A DNA stretch of 7,100 nt, taken from contig CAMYJN010000114.1 of the NCBI GenBank assembly GCA_947258625.1, positions 1 to 7,100 on the forward strand, written 5' to 3'. This document shows, one piece after another, positions 5,647 through 7,100 of this stretch. This DNA comes from an uncultured Polyangiaceae bacterium. Lineage in GTDB: Bacteria; Myxococcota_A; Polyangia; Polyangiales; Houyiibacteriaceae. The notes beneath the pieces were generated by a model. It saw only the letters and a program-made list of their open reading frames with translations, did not search any database and had not been told where the DNA came from. Positions within the stretch are counted from its first letter, which is position 1. Every line of letters begins with the position of its first letter. A program made the translations under genes and the position numbers.

Positions 5647-5675
5647 TTAGCGTTTGGGCGCTTGGGTGGTAAATC
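5647..5675 (+). promoter_or_regulatory. Promoter of the NlpE/META lipoprotein gene with overlapping octamer repeat
   Basis: Extended -10 TGG-TAAATC (5667-5675) lies seven bases before ATG 5683, again implying a leaderless message. A weak -35 (TTAGCG, 5647-5652) is 17 bases upstream. Between them lies a tandem octamer, GCGTTTGG (5650-5657) then GCGCTTGG (5658-5665), with one mismatch, which could bind a regulator. The gap from the response regulator stop is 69 bases and holds no clear terminator, so read-through from the operon is also possible. Confidence 0.4.
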
Positions 5676-5682
5676 CCGACGG

Positions 5683-6450
5683 ATGAGGGGCCCCGGAATC
5701 ACTCGCGTGTTCGTGCTGAGCTTACTTGGCGCGGCGCTGGCAATGTCTGCCTGTAAGAAGGGCAAGGATAGCTCCAACGCGGCAGTCGAGAAGCGCGAGC
5801 CACCGCCGCCGTCGGGGACGATGAGCTTGCAGGGCATGTATTCGTACATGGCCGATGCGGGAACCTTCGTGGACTGCGCGACAGGGGAACGATGGCCCGT
5901 CGCCCAAGAGGGCGACAACGCAACGTTGGAGCGCGCCTACGGTGAGGCCAAGATTGCGCCCGGCGCGCCTCTGCTCGTCACCGTAGAAGGCGGATTGGAC
6001 TCGAGGCCCAAAGTCGACCGAAGGGGCAAAGAAACGACCCTGATCGTTCAGCGCTTCGTACGCACCTGGCCCAGAGAGACTTGTGGAAGCATGCAAAAGG
6101 CCGCTCTAGAAAACACGACTTGGGCGCTGCTCGAGCTCAACGGTAAAACAATCACCGTCGAGGTGAACGATAAAGCGCCCTATCTCGAGCTGAACTCGAA
6201 GAAGGCGAGCGCCTATGGCTTTGGGGGCTGCAATCGCTTTTTCGGCTCGTATGAAACCTCCGGGCAATCACTGACGCTCGGCGCCTTGGGTGCAACGCGC
6301 ATGGCCTGCCCCGAAGGCATGGACCAAGAGCAAGAGCTCTTCACCGCGCTCGGGACGGTCACGCGCTACGAAATCCACGGCTCCAAGCTCATGCTGTTCG
6401 CGGACAAGAAGCTAGTGGCACGATTCGAGGCCAGAGCTCCGGCGGAGTGA
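5683..6450 (+). CDS. NlpE-like plus META (HslJ-like) domain outer-membrane lipoprotein
   Basis: 255 residues from ATG 5683. A TTG at 5662 in the same frame is possible but lies ahead of the -10 element. The signal peptide has a hydrophobic core (8-20) and lipobox M-S-A-C with C24; K25 at +2 fits outer-membrane sorting. Residues about 46-127 resemble the NlpE N-terminal domain ('GMYSYMADAGTFVDCATGERWPVA', 'LERAY'). Residues 141-251 are a META domain: 'LENTTWALLELNG', 'GFGGCNRFFGSY', 'ATRMACPEGMDQEQELFTAL' and 'LVARFEA'. NlpE is the E. coli lipoprotein that activates Cpx envelope-stress signalling, and HslJ is a heat-inducible META protein linked to novobiocin resistance. The fusion of the two modules therefore points to envelope homeostasis. 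The gene follows the LytTR regulator on the same strand. Family assignment is confident for META and good for NlpE; the signalling role is inference. Confidence 0.88.
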   Translation: MRGPGITRVFVLSLLGAALAMSACKKGKDSSNAAVEKREPPPPSGTMSLQGMYSYMADAGTFVDCATGERWPVAQEGDNATLERAYGEAKIAPGAPLLVTVEGGLDSRPKVDRRGKETTLIVQRFVRTWPRETCGSMQKAALENTTWALLELNGKTITVEVNDKAPYLELNSKKASAYGFGGCNRFFGSYETSGQSLTLGALGATRMACPEGMDQEQELFTALGTVTRYEIHGSKLMLFADKKLVARFEARAPAE

Positions 6451-6505
6451 CGCTTGCTTTCGGCGAGCTGGAGCTGGTTGCAGATCGGGTGAGGACGGTG
6501 GCAAT

Positions 6506-6589
6506 TTCAGCGTCAGTGCCAGCGTCAGTGCCAGCGTCAGTGCCAGCGTCAGCGTCAGTGCCAGTGCCAGCGTCAGTGCCAGCGTGAGC
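6506..6589 (+). repeat. Intergenic hexamer array G-Y-C-A-G-Y (14 units, 12 of them exact)
   Basis: From 6512 to 6583 there are 12 consecutive hexamers of the form GTCAGT, GCCAGC, GTCAGC or GCCAGT, mostly alternating GTCAGT-GCCAGC. They are flanked by one-mismatch units TTCAGC (6506-6511) and GTGAGC (6584-6589). The array lies between the stop at 6450 and the oxidoreductase start at 6644, and ends 18 bases before the -35 candidate. The plus frame through it reads Val-Ser-Ala-Ser but has no usable start codon. It shares the 17-mer CAGTGCCAGTGCCAGCG with the minus strand of the repeat at 911-1053. Confidence 0.9.
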
Positions 6590-6607
6590 GTCGGAGTCGC
6601 CGGGGTA

Positions 6608-6636
6608 TCGACATAAGGGGGCCTGGGCGGTACGAC
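6608..6636 (+). promoter_or_regulatory. Candidate promoter of the LLM-class oxidoreductase
   Basis: TCGACA (6608-6613, 5/6 to TTGACA), a 17-base spacer and TACGAC (6631-6636, 3/6 to TATAAT) are followed by seven bases and ATG 6644. No Shine-Dalgarno is present. The spacing matches the leaderless pattern of the other units. The hexamer repeat array ends 18 bases upstream of the -35. Confidence 0.4.
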
Positions 6637-6643
6637 CGTCGTC

Positions 6644-7100
6644 ATGAAGATCGGAATCGTCTCCATCAATGTCGGCGGACCCTCCACCGCCGAGAGCATG
6701 GTCGAGGTGGTGCAGCATGCAGAGGCGGCTGGTATCGAATCGGTTTGGACCTTTGAGCACGTCGTCGTCCCCACTGACTACGAGTCGAAGTATCCGTATG
6801 CCCGCTCCGGGAAGATGGGGATTCCGCCGGAGGCTTGGTTTCTCGATCCACTGATTTCGTTGGCACACGTCGCCGCTGCGACGAAGACGATTCGATTGGG
6901 AACCGGGGTCAACATTTTTCCCCAGACCAATCCGCTTCTCTTTGCGAAGCAGGCCGCCAGCCTCGATGCGCTAAGCGGCGGACGGCTCACGCTAGGCCTC
7001 GGCATCGGCTGGCTCGCCGAGGAGTACGCCGCAATGGGCACGCCCTTCAAACGGCGCGGCGCGCGCTTTGACGACTATCTCGCGGCGGTGAAGAAGGTCT
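6644..7100 (+). CDS. LLM-class, probably F420-dependent, oxidoreductase (N-terminal 152 residues)
   Basis: The frame opens at ATG 6644 and is still open at the window end. An in-frame TAA at 6614 rules out an earlier ATG, GTG or TTG start. The 152 visible residues follow the luciferase-like monooxygenase barrel, closest in pattern to the Rv2161c-type 'probable F420-dependent oxidoreductase' group. Matching segments are 'AEAAGIESVWTFEHVVVP' (27-43), 'YESKYPY' (46-52), 'AAATKTIRLGTGVNIFP' (77-93), 'NPLLFAKQAASLDALSGGRLTLGLGIGWLAEEY' region (96-128) and 'GTPFKRRGARFDDYL' (132-146). These enzymes use reduced F420 or FMN for hydride transfer to varied substrates. Roughly half the usual length of about 280-300 is present. 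The cofactor is inferred from subfamily resemblance and the substrate cannot be told. Nothing links it functionally to the upstream lipoprotein. Confidence 0.88.
   Translation, partial: MKIGIVSINVGGPSTAESMVEVVQHAEAAGIESVWTFEHVVVPTDYESKYPYARSGKMGIPPEAWFLDPLISLAHVAAATKTIRLGTGVNIFPQTNPLLFAKQAASLDALSGGRLTLGLGIGWLAEEYAAMGTPFKRRGARFDDYLAAVKKV

Noticed and set aside
5649..5662. AGCG-N6-CGCT inverted repeat after the response regulator, considered as a terminator
   Set aside because: It has only a four-base stem and no T run follows. It coincides with the octamer direct repeat and promoter, which explain it better.
6449..6613. Open plus frame through the repeat reading Val-Ser-Ala-Ser, ending at TAA 6614
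   Set aside because: There is no ATG, GTG or TTG in this frame after the previous in-frame stop near 6413, so it is not a gene as it stands. It could be the tail of a lost gene, but nothing supports that.
6389..6868. Minus-strand frame with Asp-Ala-Gly-Thr repeats resembling myxobacterial lipoprotein linkers
   Set aside because: The repeats are the antisense reading of the hexamer array. The frame overlaps both the META gene and the LLM oxidoreductase and lacks a signal peptide.
1..7100. CRISPR array, toxin-antitoxin pair, phage defence cassette, insertion sequence or tRNA
   Set aside because: No spaced direct repeats, transposase, nuclease or tRNA-like cloverleaf was found; the two repeat arrays have no unique spacers.

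Overview
The window is GC-rich and gene-dense. It most resembles a myxobacterium or another member of the Myxococcota. This rests on three features: a response regulator with a PATAN (DUF4388) domain and TPR repeats, several lipoproteins including a tiny Cys-rich one ending in a Pro/Asp/Ala tail, and an F420-type luciferase-family enzyme. The taxonomic placement is inference; no rRNA or other phylogenetic marker is present.

Layout. Minus strand, 1-445: the start of a WbpD/WlbB-like sugar N-acetyltransferase, cut by the window edge. It is preceded and translationally overlapped by a 100-codon remnant of the Gfo/Idh/MocA dehydrogenase (WbpB/WlbA type) that normally works with it. The remnant keeps four recognisable blocks in the right order and has lost about two thirds of the protein, all in frame. 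Minus strand, 505-2931: an 808-residue protein with receiver and PATAN domains, a long disordered linker, one membrane helix, a Pro/Val/Ala repeat spacer and C-terminal TPRs. Plus strand, 3025-3405: a lipoprotein with an IPT/TIG-like domain. It converges on a 59-residue Cys-rich lipoprotein (minus, 3409-3588). Plus strand, 3659-5613: a LytS/LytTR-type histidine kinase and response regulator overlapping by 4 nt. Plus strand, 5683-6450: a lipoprotein combining an NlpE-like and a META (HslJ-like) domain. A 193-nt gap holds a hexanucleotide repeat array, and from 6644 an LLM-class (F420-dependent type) oxidoreductase runs off the end.

How they may fit together. The kinase/regulator pair is flanked by envelope lipoproteins: one divergent, and one downstream on the same strand that resembles the NlpE/HslJ stress proteins. 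A surface-stress signalling module is a reasonable but unproven reading. The 808-residue protein is a separate signalling protein that would physically connect a cytoplasmic receiver to periplasmic TPRs.

Cross-cutting signals. Five transcription units have a -10-like hexamer ending 6 or 7 nt before the start codon and no Shine-Dalgarno, which suggests leaderless transcripts. A hexamer repeat family (G-Y-C-A-G-Y) occurs twice, in opposite orientations about 5.5 kb apart, once coding and once intergenic. I saw no CRISPR array, tRNA, rRNA, insertion sequence, or stretch over 300 bases without a gene. I did not find a clearly new multi-gene system; the strongest leads are the in-frame-collapsed dehydrogenase, the membrane-spanning receiver-TPR protein, and the leaderless promoter pattern.
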